A stretch of 5,991 nucleotides of DNA from Alphaproteobacteria bacterium (GTDB lineage Bacteria > Pseudomonadota > Alphaproteobacteria > Paracaedibacterales > CAIULA01): the NCBI GenBank assembly GCA_019751935.1, contig JAIEMR010000060.1, positions 1 through 5,991 of the forward strand, written 5' to 3'. The position numbers were made by a program, and so were the translations under genes. Positions within the stretch are counted from its first letter, which is position 1; each line of letters starts with the position of its first letter. Below the pieces are notes generated by a model, which saw nothing but the letters and a program-made list of their open reading frames with translations, was not told where the DNA came from and did no database searches. This document shows positions 1 to 5,810 of this stretch, piece by piece.

Positions 1-662
1 TGTCCTACTTCGTTATCCATCATCGGAACAATACGATCGAAAAATTCAATCACAGTCACTTCAGACCCCAGTCGGCTCCAAACAGAAGCCATTTCAAGGC
101 CAATATACCCGCCTCCAATTACCGGGAGACTCTTAGGAACTTTAGGTAAGCTTAATGCACCTGTTGATGTTAAAATCCGCTTTTCATCAATCTCAAAATT
201 TGGCAGTGAAATACTTTCTGATCCCGTTGCTAAAATAATATGTCCAGCATGATATTCGTGAATTTTACCCTCTTCATTTACGACCTGAACATGCTTTGGG
301 CCAAGTAGAGTCGCCCTACCATGTGCAAACCGAATGCCATGTTTTCTAAATAAAAAGCCAATTCCACGGGTTAATTCGTCCACAATCGCATCTTTACGTG
401 CAAGCATTGCTTTTAGGTCGAGGCGAACATTCTCAACCAAAACACCATGACCTTTCATGTGAAGGCGCGTTTCAGCAAACTTATGTGAAGAATGTAAAAG
501 GGCTTTGGATGGAATACAGCCCACATTTAAGCAGGTTCCGCCAGCTTGGGCACGCTTATCGATAACAATTACATTAAAACCCAATTGAGCTGCCCTTATT
601 GCGGCAACATAGCCACCAGGTCCTGCGCCAATTATAATTACATCTGCTGTTATTTCTGACAT
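1..662 (-). CDS. lpdA: Dihydrolipoyl dehydrogenase (E3), N-terminal 220 residues, cut by window edge
   Basis: Flavoprotein E3 subunit that reoxidises dihydrolipoamide of the 2-oxoacid dehydrogenase complexes (pyruvate or 2-oxoglutarate) and passes electrons to NAD+. Reading the minus strand from an ATG at 662-660 gives a protein beginning MSEITADVIIIGAGPGGYV. The FAD-binding GAGPGG is at residues 12-17. The redox-active disulfide motif GGTCLNVGCIPSK is at about 41-53, with Cys44 and Cys49. An ATGS motif follows, and the NAD-binding GGGYIG is at 183-188. The frame is open to the left edge, so the rest of the NAD, central and dimerisation domains (a full E3 is about 465 residues) lie outside. 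The start fits the family N-terminus, although no clear Shine-Dalgarno precedes it (upstream sequence is nearly all A/T). The family is certain; which complex it serves cannot be told here. Confidence 0.96.
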   Translation of the reverse strand, partial: MSEITADVIIIGAGPGGYVAAIRAAQLGFNVIVIDKRAQAGGTCLNVGCIPSKALLHSSHKFAETRLHMKGHGVLVENVRLDLKAMLARKDAIVDELTRGIGFLFRKHGIRFAHGRATLLGPKHVQVVNEEGKIHEYHAGHIILATGSESISLPNFEIDEKRILTSTGALSLPKVPKSLPVIGGGYIGLEMASVWSRLGSEVTVIEFFDRIVPMMDNEVG

Positions 663-703
663 ATTTAAAAAGTTTTAAAAATTTGATCTATAACCAGAGT
701 AAC

Positions 704-732
704 ATCATACAAAGATTTTTAAAGCGATTAAA
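704..732 (-). promoter_or_regulatory. Possible promoter for lpdA
   Basis: On the minus strand, TATGAT (704-709) matches five of six bases of a sigma-70 -10 box. A poor -35 candidate TTTAAT (727-732) lies 17 nt upstream. A transcript starting just past the -10 would have a leader of about 35 nt before the lpdA ATG. Both elements sit inside the direct repeat, and the second repeat copy carries the equivalents TATGGT and TTTAAT. In DNA this AT-rich such matches arise easily, so this is a weak prediction. Confidence 0.3.
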
Positions 733-743
733 ATCAAAAGATC
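706..743 (+). repeat. Imperfect direct repeat, copy A (upstream of lpdA)
   Basis: The stretch reads CATACAAAG, then an A/T tract, then GATTAAAATCAAAAGATC. It matches 1797-1835 in the same orientation with only a few substitutions and a one-base length difference in the T/A tract. Similarity stops at GATC on the right, a few bases before homology to EngB begins. Together the two copies bracket the engB remnant and the Cys-rich gene. It contains no recognisable coding sequence and may include the lpdA promoter. Confidence 0.7.
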
Positions 744-749
744 TGTGGA

Positions 750-1037
750 AGAAAAATTTTGTGAATAGACTCGAAGTGGTTAAATTAATAGATATGCCAG
801 GTTATGGATATGCAGAAGTGCCGAAACTCTGATTGCACGTTGGCAAAAGCTGATTAAACAGTACCTCAAAAAGTAGATAAAATCAAACTAACCGAAGTTG
901 CTCAGCTCCATACCAAAACTCAAGAAACTCTGAAAAAATATCCTCCAGCTCGTCCACATGTCATCTTAAACAGCTCTTCATTTAACCCAGCAATTAATCA
1001 TTTAAAAGTAGAAATTTGTCAATTTTCAAGAAAATAA
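750..1037 (+). pseudogene. engB: engB (ysxC/yihA) ribosome-assembly GTPase remnant, frameshifted and internally deleted
   Basis: EngB is a GTPase needed for large ribosomal subunit assembly in many bacteria. Three fragments in three frames line up in order with it. From about 752 the first frame gives KNF...LEVVKLIDMPGYGYAEVPK, the G3 region (DMPG) with the family's GYGYAEVP, then hits a TGA at about 830. From 829 another frame gives LIARWQKLIKQYLKK and ends at a TAG. From 870 a third frame gives KVDKIKLTEVAQL (the tail of the G4 TKxD motif) and continues through KKYPPARPHVILNSSS (G5-like) to a TAA at 1035-1037. The N-terminus with the P-loop (G1) and G2 is absent. About 40 residues between QYLK and KVDK are missing, judged against the E. 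coli protein from memory. It cannot encode a working GTPase, so a functional copy is expected elsewhere. Confidence 0.86.
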
Positions 1038-1110
1038 ATATAGAAAATCTTTTGTTAATAAAAAATTAATAAATCTCCCGTATTTTTAAAATAGTCAGTG
1101 CTTGTTTTAA

Positions 1111-1114
1111 AAGG
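1111..1114 (+). promoter_or_regulatory. Ribosome binding site of the Cys-rich secreted protein gene
   Basis: AAGG lies 8 nt before the ATG at 1123. It supports that start over the in-frame ATG five codons later, which would also shorten the signal peptide. It is one of the better Shine-Dalgarno matches in the window, suggesting the orphan is expressed. Confidence 0.6.
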
Positions 1115-1122
1115 TTAAAAGA

Positions 1123-1659
1123 ATGAAAAATACTATAATGTCTTTATTTTTATTTCTATTTTTAATACAAAGCCCTTCATGCTTTGCCGAAAACCAAGAC
1201 TGCGCAAGTACAAAAGATCAAAAATCATGCAACGCAAATAATGAATGTTATTGGATTAAAAGCTGGGGAATAAGAAAGAAAGCTGAATGTAAACCATTTC
1301 TTGCTTCTGACTGTGCTAATCTCTCGATTGATGAATGTAAGCAGAATGCAAGTTGTAAGGTTAATAAGGAGATGATAGATATAGGGGTGTATGAAGAAAC
1401 GTGTGTCCCAGACCCTAGAAAATGCGATAATATAAAAGATAAAAAAGCATGCTCTCAAGATCCAAATTGCCAATGGTCAATATTAGGAATATGTATGGCA
1501 AATCCTGGAAATTGCGGCAACTTACATACAGAAAAACAATGCCTTTCTAATGAAAGCTGTGCATGGAAAATCGCGAATGCTTTTGGTGCCAAACGTAATA
1601 TTTGCGTGAAATATAATAATTGTGACAAAAAAGTGGAAAAATGTAAGTTCCCGTACTAA
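1123..1659 (+). CDS. Secreted cysteine-rich tandem-repeat protein of unknown function
   Basis: I do not recognise a named family. The 178-residue product starts with a Sec signal peptide: MKNTIM, a hydrophobic core of about residues 7-15, and likely cleavage after Cys-Phe-Ala22. SPSC before Cys20 is a poor lipobox, so a lipoprotein is unlikely. The mature part holds four units with the plan C-x7/8-C-x5-C-x(7-15)-C: Cys27/36/42/56, 64/72/78/94, 101/110/116/124 and 131/140/146/161. A final pair, 167 and 174, follows. Three units have CxW at the third Cys (Trp44, Trp118, Trp148); the second has CKV. The 18 mature cysteines suggest disulfide-bonded mini-domains outside the cytoplasm. The spacing recalls short Cys repeats of protist surface proteins (ciliates) and PSI-like modules, but that is a resemblance from memory, not a demonstrated homology. 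The gene stands alone on the plus strand, converging on era, with its own RBS and terminator. An adhesin, protease inhibitor or host-directed role is speculative. Confidence 0.8.
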   Translation: MKNTIMSLFLFLFLIQSPSCFAENQDCASTKDQKSCNANNECYWIKSWGIRKKAECKPFLASDCANLSIDECKQNASCKVNKEMIDIGVYEETCVPDPRKCDNIKDKKACSQDPNCQWSILGICMANPGNCGNLHTEKQCLSNESCAWKIANAFGAKRNICVKYNNCDKKVEKCKFPY

Positions 1660-1677
1660 AGGGTAATTAATATAGTC

Positions 1678-1731
1678 AAAAACGAAAAAAGCAGTTATTC
1701 TCACCACAAGTGAGAAGCTGCTTTTGTCTTT
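1678..1731. terminator. Bidirectional intrinsic terminator between the Cys-rich gene and era
   Basis: The hairpin has a perfect 7-bp inner stem TTCTCAC/GTGAGAA (1698-1704 with 1710-1716), loop CACAA, and an outer AGCAG/CTGCT stem (1690-1694 with 1718-1722) across a small asymmetric internal loop. On the plus strand it is followed by CTTTTGTCTTTT, terminating the Cys-rich gene about 30 nt after its stop. On the minus strand the 1678-1690 tract reads TTTTTTCGTTTTT, so the same hairpin should end the ihfB-to-era transcript about 107 nt after the era stop. It therefore separates two convergent transcription units. Confidence 0.85.
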
Positions 1732-1796
1732 TCATACATCATAAATGTAGCTTTTTATTAATCTCTCCAACATTTTTAGCTCGGTTAAAAGAATAC

Positions 1797-1835
1797 CATA
1801 CAAAGTTTTTTTTAAGAGATTAAAATGAAAAGATC
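1797..1835 (+). repeat. Imperfect direct repeat, copy B (just past the era stop)
   Basis: This copy reads CATACAAAG, an eight-T run, then GATTAAAATGAAAAGATC. It is the counterpart of 706-743 and ends 2 nt before the era stop codon. Differences from copy A are limited to the T/A tract and one C/G change near the right end. Read on the minus strand it holds TATGGT and TTTAAT 18 nt apart, the degenerate equivalents of the promoter-like elements of copy A. The rest of the intergenic DNA from 1732 to 1796 shows nothing recognisable. Confidence 0.7.
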
Positions 1836-1837
1836 CC

Positions 1838-2731
1838 TTAAACCTCACCAATGATTCCTGCTTCTTGAAGCAAAGCAGGTTTTTCCATCCAGTTATCTTT
1901 CACCTTAACAAATAAAATTAAGTGCACTGGATGTCCTAACAACTCTTCCATTTGAAGGCGTGCCTCCATACTGATTTTTTTGATTTGCTGGCCTTTTTTA
2001 CCCAAAATAATGGGCTTTTGTGCATCTCTTGCCACAACAACAGCTTGATTTATTTTCACGCTGCCATTTTCAAACTGTTCCCATTTTTCTGTTTCTACAT
2101 AGGTCTCATAAGGTAATTCTTGACGAAGCTGCAAAATCAACTGTTCACGCGTAATTTCTGCTGCCCAAAGGCGCATGGGAAGATCAGTCAATTGGTCTTC
2201 TGGGTAATGCCAGGGACCTTCTTTCATCTTGCTAGCTAATAACTTTACTAAATCTTCAACTCCATCATTCCGTAGGGCTGAGATCATAAACGTGTCAGTT
2301 ATTTGGGCATATTTGCTTAAATCAGCCACAATTTGCAATAAACGAGTGGGTTCAATCAAATCAATTTTATTAAGGGCAAGGATGACTGGGCGATACTGTC
2401 CTAAATGCTCCAGAATTTGATGAGTGCCTTCAAAATTCCTTTGAGAAGCATCTACCAATAAAACCGTACAATCAGCGCCTTGAATTGATTCATAAGCTGT
2501 TTTTACCATCGTCTTTTCAAGGCTACGGCGAGGTATAAAAATGCCTGGCGTGTCCATTAAAATCAGCTGCGTTTCTTCTCTGATGGCAATGCCAAGAATA
2601 CGTCTTCTTGTTGTTTGTACTTTCGGAGAAACAATAGATACCTTGCTGCCAACGATCTGGTTTACAAGTGTTGATTTTCCTGCATTTGGTTCTCCCAGAA
2701 TTGCAACAAAACCACATTTTTGAATTGTCAT
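1838..2731 (-). CDS. era: GTPase Era, 16S rRNA / 30S assembly factor
   Basis: Era is a GTPase that binds near the 3' end of 16S rRNA and checks 30S subunit maturation. The 297-residue product has the usual length and full domain set. The P-loop GEPNAGKST (G1) is at residues 13-21, the G2 threonines are at 40-41, DTPG (G3) at 60-63, NKID (G4) at 121-124 and SAL (G5) at 151-153. The C-terminal KH RNA-binding domain carries GKKG at 244-247. Its ATG overlaps the rnc stop as ATGA (2728-2731) and no Shine-Dalgarno is visible, so translation is probably coupled to rnc. It is the last gene of the operon; the hairpin at 1690-1722 should end the message. The gene looks intact, unlike the neighbouring remnant of the other ribosome-assembly GTPase, EngB. 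Confidence 0.98.
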   Translation of the reverse strand: MTIQKCGFVAILGEPNAGKSTLVNQIVGSKVSIVSPKVQTTRRRILGIAIREETQLILMDTPGIFIPRRSLEKTMVKTAYESIQGADCTVLLVDASQRNFEGTHQILEHLGQYRPVILALNKIDLIEPTRLLQIVADLSKYAQITDTFMISALRNDGVEDLVKLLASKMKEGPWHYPEDQLTDLPMRLWAAEITREQLILQLRQELPYETYVETEKWEQFENGSVKINQAVVVARDAQKPIILGKKGQQIKKISMEARLQMEELLGHPVHLILFVKVKDNWMEKPALLQEAGIIGEV

Positions 2732-3381
2732 TTTAAAAGACTCGCTAATAAATCATTGGCTGCGGCTTGTTCAGCAATACGTTTGGAATTTCCCATGCCA
2801 TAATGAGGCGGTTTATTCATAATAGATACTTCTACTTTAAAAAGCGGCTCATGATCAGGGCCACTGGATTCAATCAGCTTATAAACTGGAATTGGAAGTC
2901 CCTTGGCCTGAGCCCATTCTTGTAAGGTTGTTTTTGAATCTTTTGGAGGCATCATATTCTTTTCTATAAAAGCCTTCCAATAATAAATTACAAATTTCCT
3001 GCATTCATCTAATCCACCGTCTAAATAAAGTGCAGCAATTAATGCTTCTACGGCATCTGCCAAAACAGCAGAATGAGGGCTTCGATCTCCAATAAGTTTT
3101 AAAAAATCTGGCAAAGCAATCAAATTGCCAATCTTATTGCATGTTTCTTTTGAAACCAAAACCGCCAATCTCTTAGCAAGATCACCCTCGCTCTCTTTAG
3201 GAAAATGCTTATAAAGATACTCAGCAATCACAACGCCAAGGACACGATCACCAAGGAATTCTAATCTTTCAAACACATTACCTGAATGACGAACACTTGA
3301 ATGAGTCAAAGCGTTTCTTAAAAAAGTCTGGTCTTTAAATTTATAGCCTATCTTTTCTTCAAGAGAATTTAGATCTTTCAT
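2728..3381 (-). CDS. rnc: Ribonuclease III
   Basis: Double-strand-specific endoribonuclease that processes the rRNA precursor and some mRNAs in the cytoplasm. The 217-residue product has an N-terminal catalytic domain with the signature ERLEFLGDRVLG at residues 38-49 (Glu38, Glu41 and Asp45 as metal or active-site ligands). A second motif, LADAVEALIAALYLDGG, lies at 107-123 (Asp109, Glu112). A C-terminal double-stranded-RNA-binding domain spans about 149-216, beginning TTLQEWAQAKG and ending in the conserved Ala-rich helix SKRIAEQAAANDLL. The ATG follows the lepB stop by 8 nt in an A/T-only spacer without a Shine-Dalgarno. Reinitiation after lepB is likely. The ATGA overlap with era couples two proteins that act on rRNA. 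No lesion is seen. Confidence 0.97.
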   Translation of the reverse strand: MKDLNSLEEKIGYKFKDQTFLRNALTHSSVRHSGNVFERLEFLGDRVLGVVIAEYLYKHFPKESEGDLAKRLAVLVSKETCNKIGNLIALPDFLKLIGDRSPHSAVLADAVEALIAALYLDGGLDECRKFVIYYWKAFIEKNMMPPKDSKTTLQEWAQAKGLPIPVYKLIESSGPDHEPLFKVEVSIMNKPPHYGMGNSKRIAEQAAANDLLASLLK

Positions 3382-3389
3382 AATATTTT

Positions 3390-4151
3390 TTAATTAATAA
3401 TTTCGAGCAAGCGATTATATCGCAATGCAAATAACCAATTCCATGGTTCATACCATTTAGCTTCGGTTGAAAAGAACAAAATTTCAGCTCGCCCTATCAA
3501 GTTTTCAAACGGGACGTATCCGACCATTTCCATCACCCTGCTATCGCTGGAATTGTCCCTATTATCCCCCATCATAAAATAATGGCCTTCGGGGACAGTA
3601 AAGACGGCAGTATTATCAAGTCGCCCTTGCCCAAAAGGTGCGCTTTTTAAGATCTTATGCTTCAGACCATTAGGAAGGGTTTCTGTATACTGAGGGATAA
3701 CCAAAAGGTGCCCCTCCTTGTCCACGGTATGGTAGTCCTCTATGCGTTCTAGGGTTACTGGCTTATCGTTGATATAAAGAATTCCTTCTTTAACCTGAAC
3801 ACGATCTCCTGGAAGACCTATGACTCTCTTTATATAATCTAAATTGTCATGCTTTGGATTGAAAAAGACAACGACATCTCCTTGCTTTGGGCTATGTTCC
3901 ATAACTCTTCCCGAAAAAATAGGAGGTCCAAAAGGAAAAGAATGCCTTGAATAGCCATAAGTAAACTTACTAACAAACAAATAATCCCCAATCAATAGAG
4001 TTGGAATCATTGAACCTGAGGGAATATTAAAAGGTTGATAAAAAAAAGTTCGAATAATCATGGCAATTACGAACGCAACGGCAAACCCACGAATTTCTTT
4101 CTTAACTTTATCGCTATGGTCTCCGAATAATCTTTTTGTAGGTAAACTCAT
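3390..4151 (-). CDS. lepB: Signal peptidase I
   Basis: Inner-membrane serine protease with a Ser/Lys dyad that removes Sec and Tat signal peptides on the periplasmic side. The 253-residue product has a short cytoplasmic N-terminus and one membrane segment at about residues 22-38. Box B IPSGSMIPTL has catalytic Ser47. The box D stretch DYIKRVIGLPGD at 105-116 has catalytic Lys108. Box E GDNRDNSSDSR is at 195-205. One N-terminal membrane helix and the modest length fit the alphaproteobacterial form rather than the longer two-helix E. coli enzyme. The start has a good Shine-Dalgarno inside the acpS 3' end, and only 6 nt separate the two genes. It is presumably the enzyme that would process the Cys-rich secreted protein encoded nearby. 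Confidence 0.98.
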   Translation of the reverse strand: MSLPTKRLFGDHSDKVKKEIRGFAVAFVIAMIIRTFFYQPFNIPSGSMIPTLLIGDYLFVSKFTYGYSRHSFPFGPPIFSGRVMEHSPKQGDVVVFFNPKHDNLDYIKRVIGLPGDRVQVKEGILYINDKPVTLERIEDYHTVDKEGHLLVIPQYTETLPNGLKHKILKSAPFGQGRLDNTAVFTVPEGHYFMMGDNRDNSSDSRVMEMVGYVPFENLIGRAEILFFSTEAKWYEPWNWLFALRYNRLLEIIN

Positions 4152-4157
4152 GGATCT

Positions 4158-4565
4158 TTATTCCTTTGTACGTTCTTTTGACGTTGCCGTAATAATCACA
4201 AATGCTTGAGCATATGGGGGCTCATCTGTTAAGGAAATATCAATTTTCCCTAACTCATTTTCTCCCAATAACTCATTAAAATTTACAAGAGCCTGTCCTG
4301 CCAGATTAACAATTGGTTTACCATTAGGTAAATGATTAATTTCAATCTCTTTCCAATGGATGCCTGCAACATTCCCTATAGCTTTTAAAGTCGCCTCTTT
4401 TGCTGCATAGATTTTACCAAAGCTTTGAATTTTTTGCAGCCTTTCATTGCAACGCTTTTGCTCCGGGCCTGTAAAAACTCTGTCTAAAAAGCGCTGACCA
4501 TTTCGGTTCATCGCTTTTTCAAGCCTTCTGCAATCCACCAAATCTGTGCCTACACCTATAATCAT
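4158..4565 (-). CDS. acpS: Holo-[acyl-carrier-protein] synthase
   Basis: Transfers 4'-phosphopantetheine from coenzyme A to a serine of apo-ACP, giving active acyl carrier protein for fatty acid synthesis. The 135-residue product matches the usual length. The N-terminal motif MIIGVGTDLVD has Mg-binding Asp8, and FGKIYAAKEATLKAIG (49-64) has Glu57 and Lys61. The C-terminal strand SLTDE...AQAFVIIT has Asp where many AcpS have the His of SLSH; this variant is usual in alphaproteobacteria as I recall them. A GGAC about 11-12 nt upstream is a somewhat distant Shine-Dalgarno. It lies between accD (30-nt gap) and lepB (6-nt gap), and with accD links two steps of fatty acid biosynthesis in one message. 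Confidence 0.97.
   Translation of the reverse strand: MIIGVGTDLVDCRRLEKAMNRNGQRFLDRVFTGPEQKRCNERLQKIQSFGKIYAAKEATLKAIGNVAGIHWKEIEINHLPNGKPIVNLAGQALVNFNELLGENELGKIDISLTDEPPYAQAFVIITATSKERTKE
4161..4166 (-). promoter_or_regulatory. Ribosome binding site of lepB inside the end of acpS
   Basis: The minus strand reads AAGGAA here, 9 nt (4152-4160) before the lepB ATG at 4151. It lies wholly within the last codons of acpS, immediately before its TAA. Ribosomes finishing acpS would uncover or directly reload at this site, so acpS and lepB translation are probably coupled. Confidence 0.65.
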
Positions 4566-4595
4566 TGCGTGTAATTGTCCTTTATTTGCCTAAAG

Positions 4596-5474
4596 CTAAG
4601 CAACATAACCAGCACTTGCAGCTCTCTTTTGCGGGGAAAGCATTTGCAAGAGGTTAATAAATGTTTCTCTTAGTTTATGACGATGCACAACCATATCGAT
4701 CATACCATGCTCTAAAAGATATTCGGCTTTTTGGAATCCTTCGGGTAGTTTTTGACGAATCGTTTCTTCAATAACCCGTGCCCCTGCAAATCCAATAATC
4801 GCGCCTGGTTCAGAAATTGCGATATCTCCAAGCATTGCAAAAGATGCACTAACCCCGCCCGTAGTTGGGTCCGTCAAAAGGGTGATATAAGGAAGGCCTG
4901 CCTCTTTGACTTTTTCGACTGCTATAATTGTTCTTGGCATTTGCATCAAAGATAAAATTCCTTCCTGCATACGAGCACCACCAGAAGCAGTGACAACAAT
5001 CAAAGGAGAATTGGTTTTAACAGCAAGATCAGAAGCTTTGAGAAGAGCTTGACCTGCCGCCATCCCCATAGACCCGCCCATAAAAGAGAAATTAAAAGCA
5101 GCAATTACAGCTATTTGCCCGCCAATATGCCCATAGGCAACTGTAACTGAATCTTCTCTGTCTGTCTTTTGTCGATAGTCTTTTAACCGATCCGTGTATT
5201 TCTTACTATCTTTAAATTTCAAGGGGTCAGAGGTTACTTTAGGAACTTCGACTTCTGTATATTTTTTGTCATCAAATAACAATTCAAAACGTTCTTTGAT
5301 TCCAATACGTAAATGATGTTGACAGTGATGACAAACAGACAAATTTTCCAATAAATCTCTGTGAAAGAGCATGTGTTCGCACCCAGGGCATTTCATCCAT
5401 AAATTATCAGGAATTTCAGGACGACGGATTAAAGCTTGAATCTTTGGACGAACAAAATTGGTAAGCCAGTTCAT
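4596..5474 (-). CDS. accD: Acetyl-CoA carboxylase carboxyltransferase subunit beta
   Basis: Beta subunit of the carboxyltransferase that, with AccA, moves the carboxyl group from biotin on AccB to acetyl-CoA, making malonyl-CoA for fatty acid synthesis. The 292-residue product is slightly shorter than E. coli AccD. An N-terminal zinc ribbon has Cys29, Cys32, Cys48 and Cys51 (CPGC...CHHC). The crotonase-like carboxyltransferase core carries FMGGSMG at 131-137, SGGARMQEG at 164-172 and TDPTTGGV at 201-208. GFAGARVIE at 228-236 has Ala where GFAGPRVIE is commoner. The C-terminus EYLLEHGMIDMVV is canonical. It sits 31 nt after ihfB with only a weak GAAAGA-type Shine-Dalgarno. In many alphaproteobacteria accD is next to trpA/folC, so its place ahead of acpS is a local rearrangement, though a metabolically sensible one. 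Confidence 0.98.
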   Translation of the reverse strand: MNWLTNFVRPKIQALIRRPEIPDNLWMKCPGCEHMLFHRDLLENLSVCHHCQHHLRIGIKERFELLFDDKKYTEVEVPKVTSDPLKFKDSKKYTDRLKDYRQKTDREDSVTVAYGHIGGQIAVIAAFNFSFMGGSMGMAAGQALLKASDLAVKTNSPLIVVTASGGARMQEGILSLMQMPRTIIAVEKVKEAGLPYITLLTDPTTGGVSASFAMLGDIAISEPGAIIGFAGARVIEETIRQKLPEGFQKAEYLLEHGMIDMVVHRHKLRETFINLLQMLSPQKRAASAGYVA

Positions 5475-5505
5475 AAGAAAATCTTTCTAGGGTTGGTTTA
5501 AAAAG

Positions 5506-5793
5506 CTAACGGCTCTGTTGGTTCATAACTTGCCGTAAATATTTTCCCATTTTAAAATGAAGGTATTTTTTTGCTGGCAAGGAGACACTCTGACCATTAC
5601 GAGGATTACGGGCTTGTCTAGCAGGACGCTGCCTAAGTGACATAACACCAAAATCTCTTATTTCAATGCGAAGCCCCTTGCATAAAGATTCCTGAAATGC
5701 CTCAAAAATTACATCCAAAGCCTTCGAAACGTCTTCTTCTTGAAAGGGATTGCCACCTTCATAGACTTTTTTAACAAGCTCAGATCGGGTCAT
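5506..5793 (-). CDS. ihfB: Integration host factor subunit beta
   Basis: Nucleoid-associated DNA-bending protein of the HU/IHF family, expected to pair with IhfA and bend specific sites in transcription, replication and recombination. The 95-residue product has the two N-terminal helices (about 3-39), the beta strand RIEIRDFGVMSL (42-53), and the beta-arm tip RNPRNG (62-67) with the intercalating Pro64. That tip resembles the RNPKTG of E. coli IHF beta. Position directly downstream of rpsA, the same order as in E. coli, favours IHF beta over HU or IHF alpha. GGAAGG at 5800-5805, 6 nt before the ATG, is a strong Shine-Dalgarno. It is the first gene of the run ending in era. Confidence 0.93.
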   Translation of the reverse strand: MTRSELVKKVYEGGNPFQEEDVSKALDVIFEAFQESLCKGLRIEIRDFGVMSLRQRPARQARNPRNGQSVSLPAKKYLHFKMGKYLRQVMNQQSR

Positions 5794-5799
5794 CTTCTA

Positions 5800-5805
5800 C
5801 CTTCC
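5800..5805 (-). promoter_or_regulatory. Ribosome binding site of ihfB
   Basis: The minus strand reads GGAAGG, with 6 nt to the ATG at 5793. It is the strongest Shine-Dalgarno seen in the window and fixes the ihfB start. It sits only about 10 nt beyond the T-tract of the rpsA terminator. Confidence 0.7.
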
Positions 5806-5810
5806 AATCT

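Noticed and set aside
1052..1092. Possible promoter for the Cys-rich gene (TTGTTA, TAAAAT)
   Set aside because: No pair has acceptable spacing and the stretch is almost pure A/T, where such hexamers occur by chance. A promoter must exist but cannot be placed by eye.
1174..1185. Lipoprotein signal (Cys20 after SPS) in the Cys-rich protein
   Set aside because: The residues before the Cys (Ser-Pro-Ser) do not match the lipobox, while Cys-Phe-Ala then Glu fits signal peptidase I cleavage.
1225..1473. Minus-strand open frame of 82 codons opposite the Cys-rich gene
   Set aside because: It is wholly antisense to a gene with signal peptide, RBS and regular Cys repeats; its hydrophobic composition is what the reverse complement of A/T-rich Cys/Lys codons gives.
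1522..1707. Minus-strand open frame of 61 codons over the end of the Cys-rich gene and the terminator
   Set aside because: It begins within the terminator hairpin, has no recognisable motif and no support beyond being open.
1735..1760. Small hairpin TACAT/ATGTA followed by GCTTTTTATT
   Set aside because: A five-pair A/T-rich stem is too weak for a terminator, and a strong one lies directly before it.
2523..2723. Short frames on both strands over the start of era
   Set aside because: They overlap the P-loop and G2 region of an intact era and carry no motifs of their own.
4195..4240. AcpS lacking the His of the common SLSH motif
   Set aside because: The SLTDE variant is ordinary in alphaproteobacterial AcpS as I recall them, so it is not a damaged enzyme.
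4752..4955. Plus-strand 67-codon frame with several Cys within accD
   Set aside because: It is antisense to highly conserved AccD motifs; the cysteines are chance readings of that sequence.
5495..5520. Possible terminator between ihfB and accD (GAGCCGTTAGCTTTTT on the minus strand)
   Set aside because: Only three or four stem pairs can form, and the close gene spacing argues for one operon.
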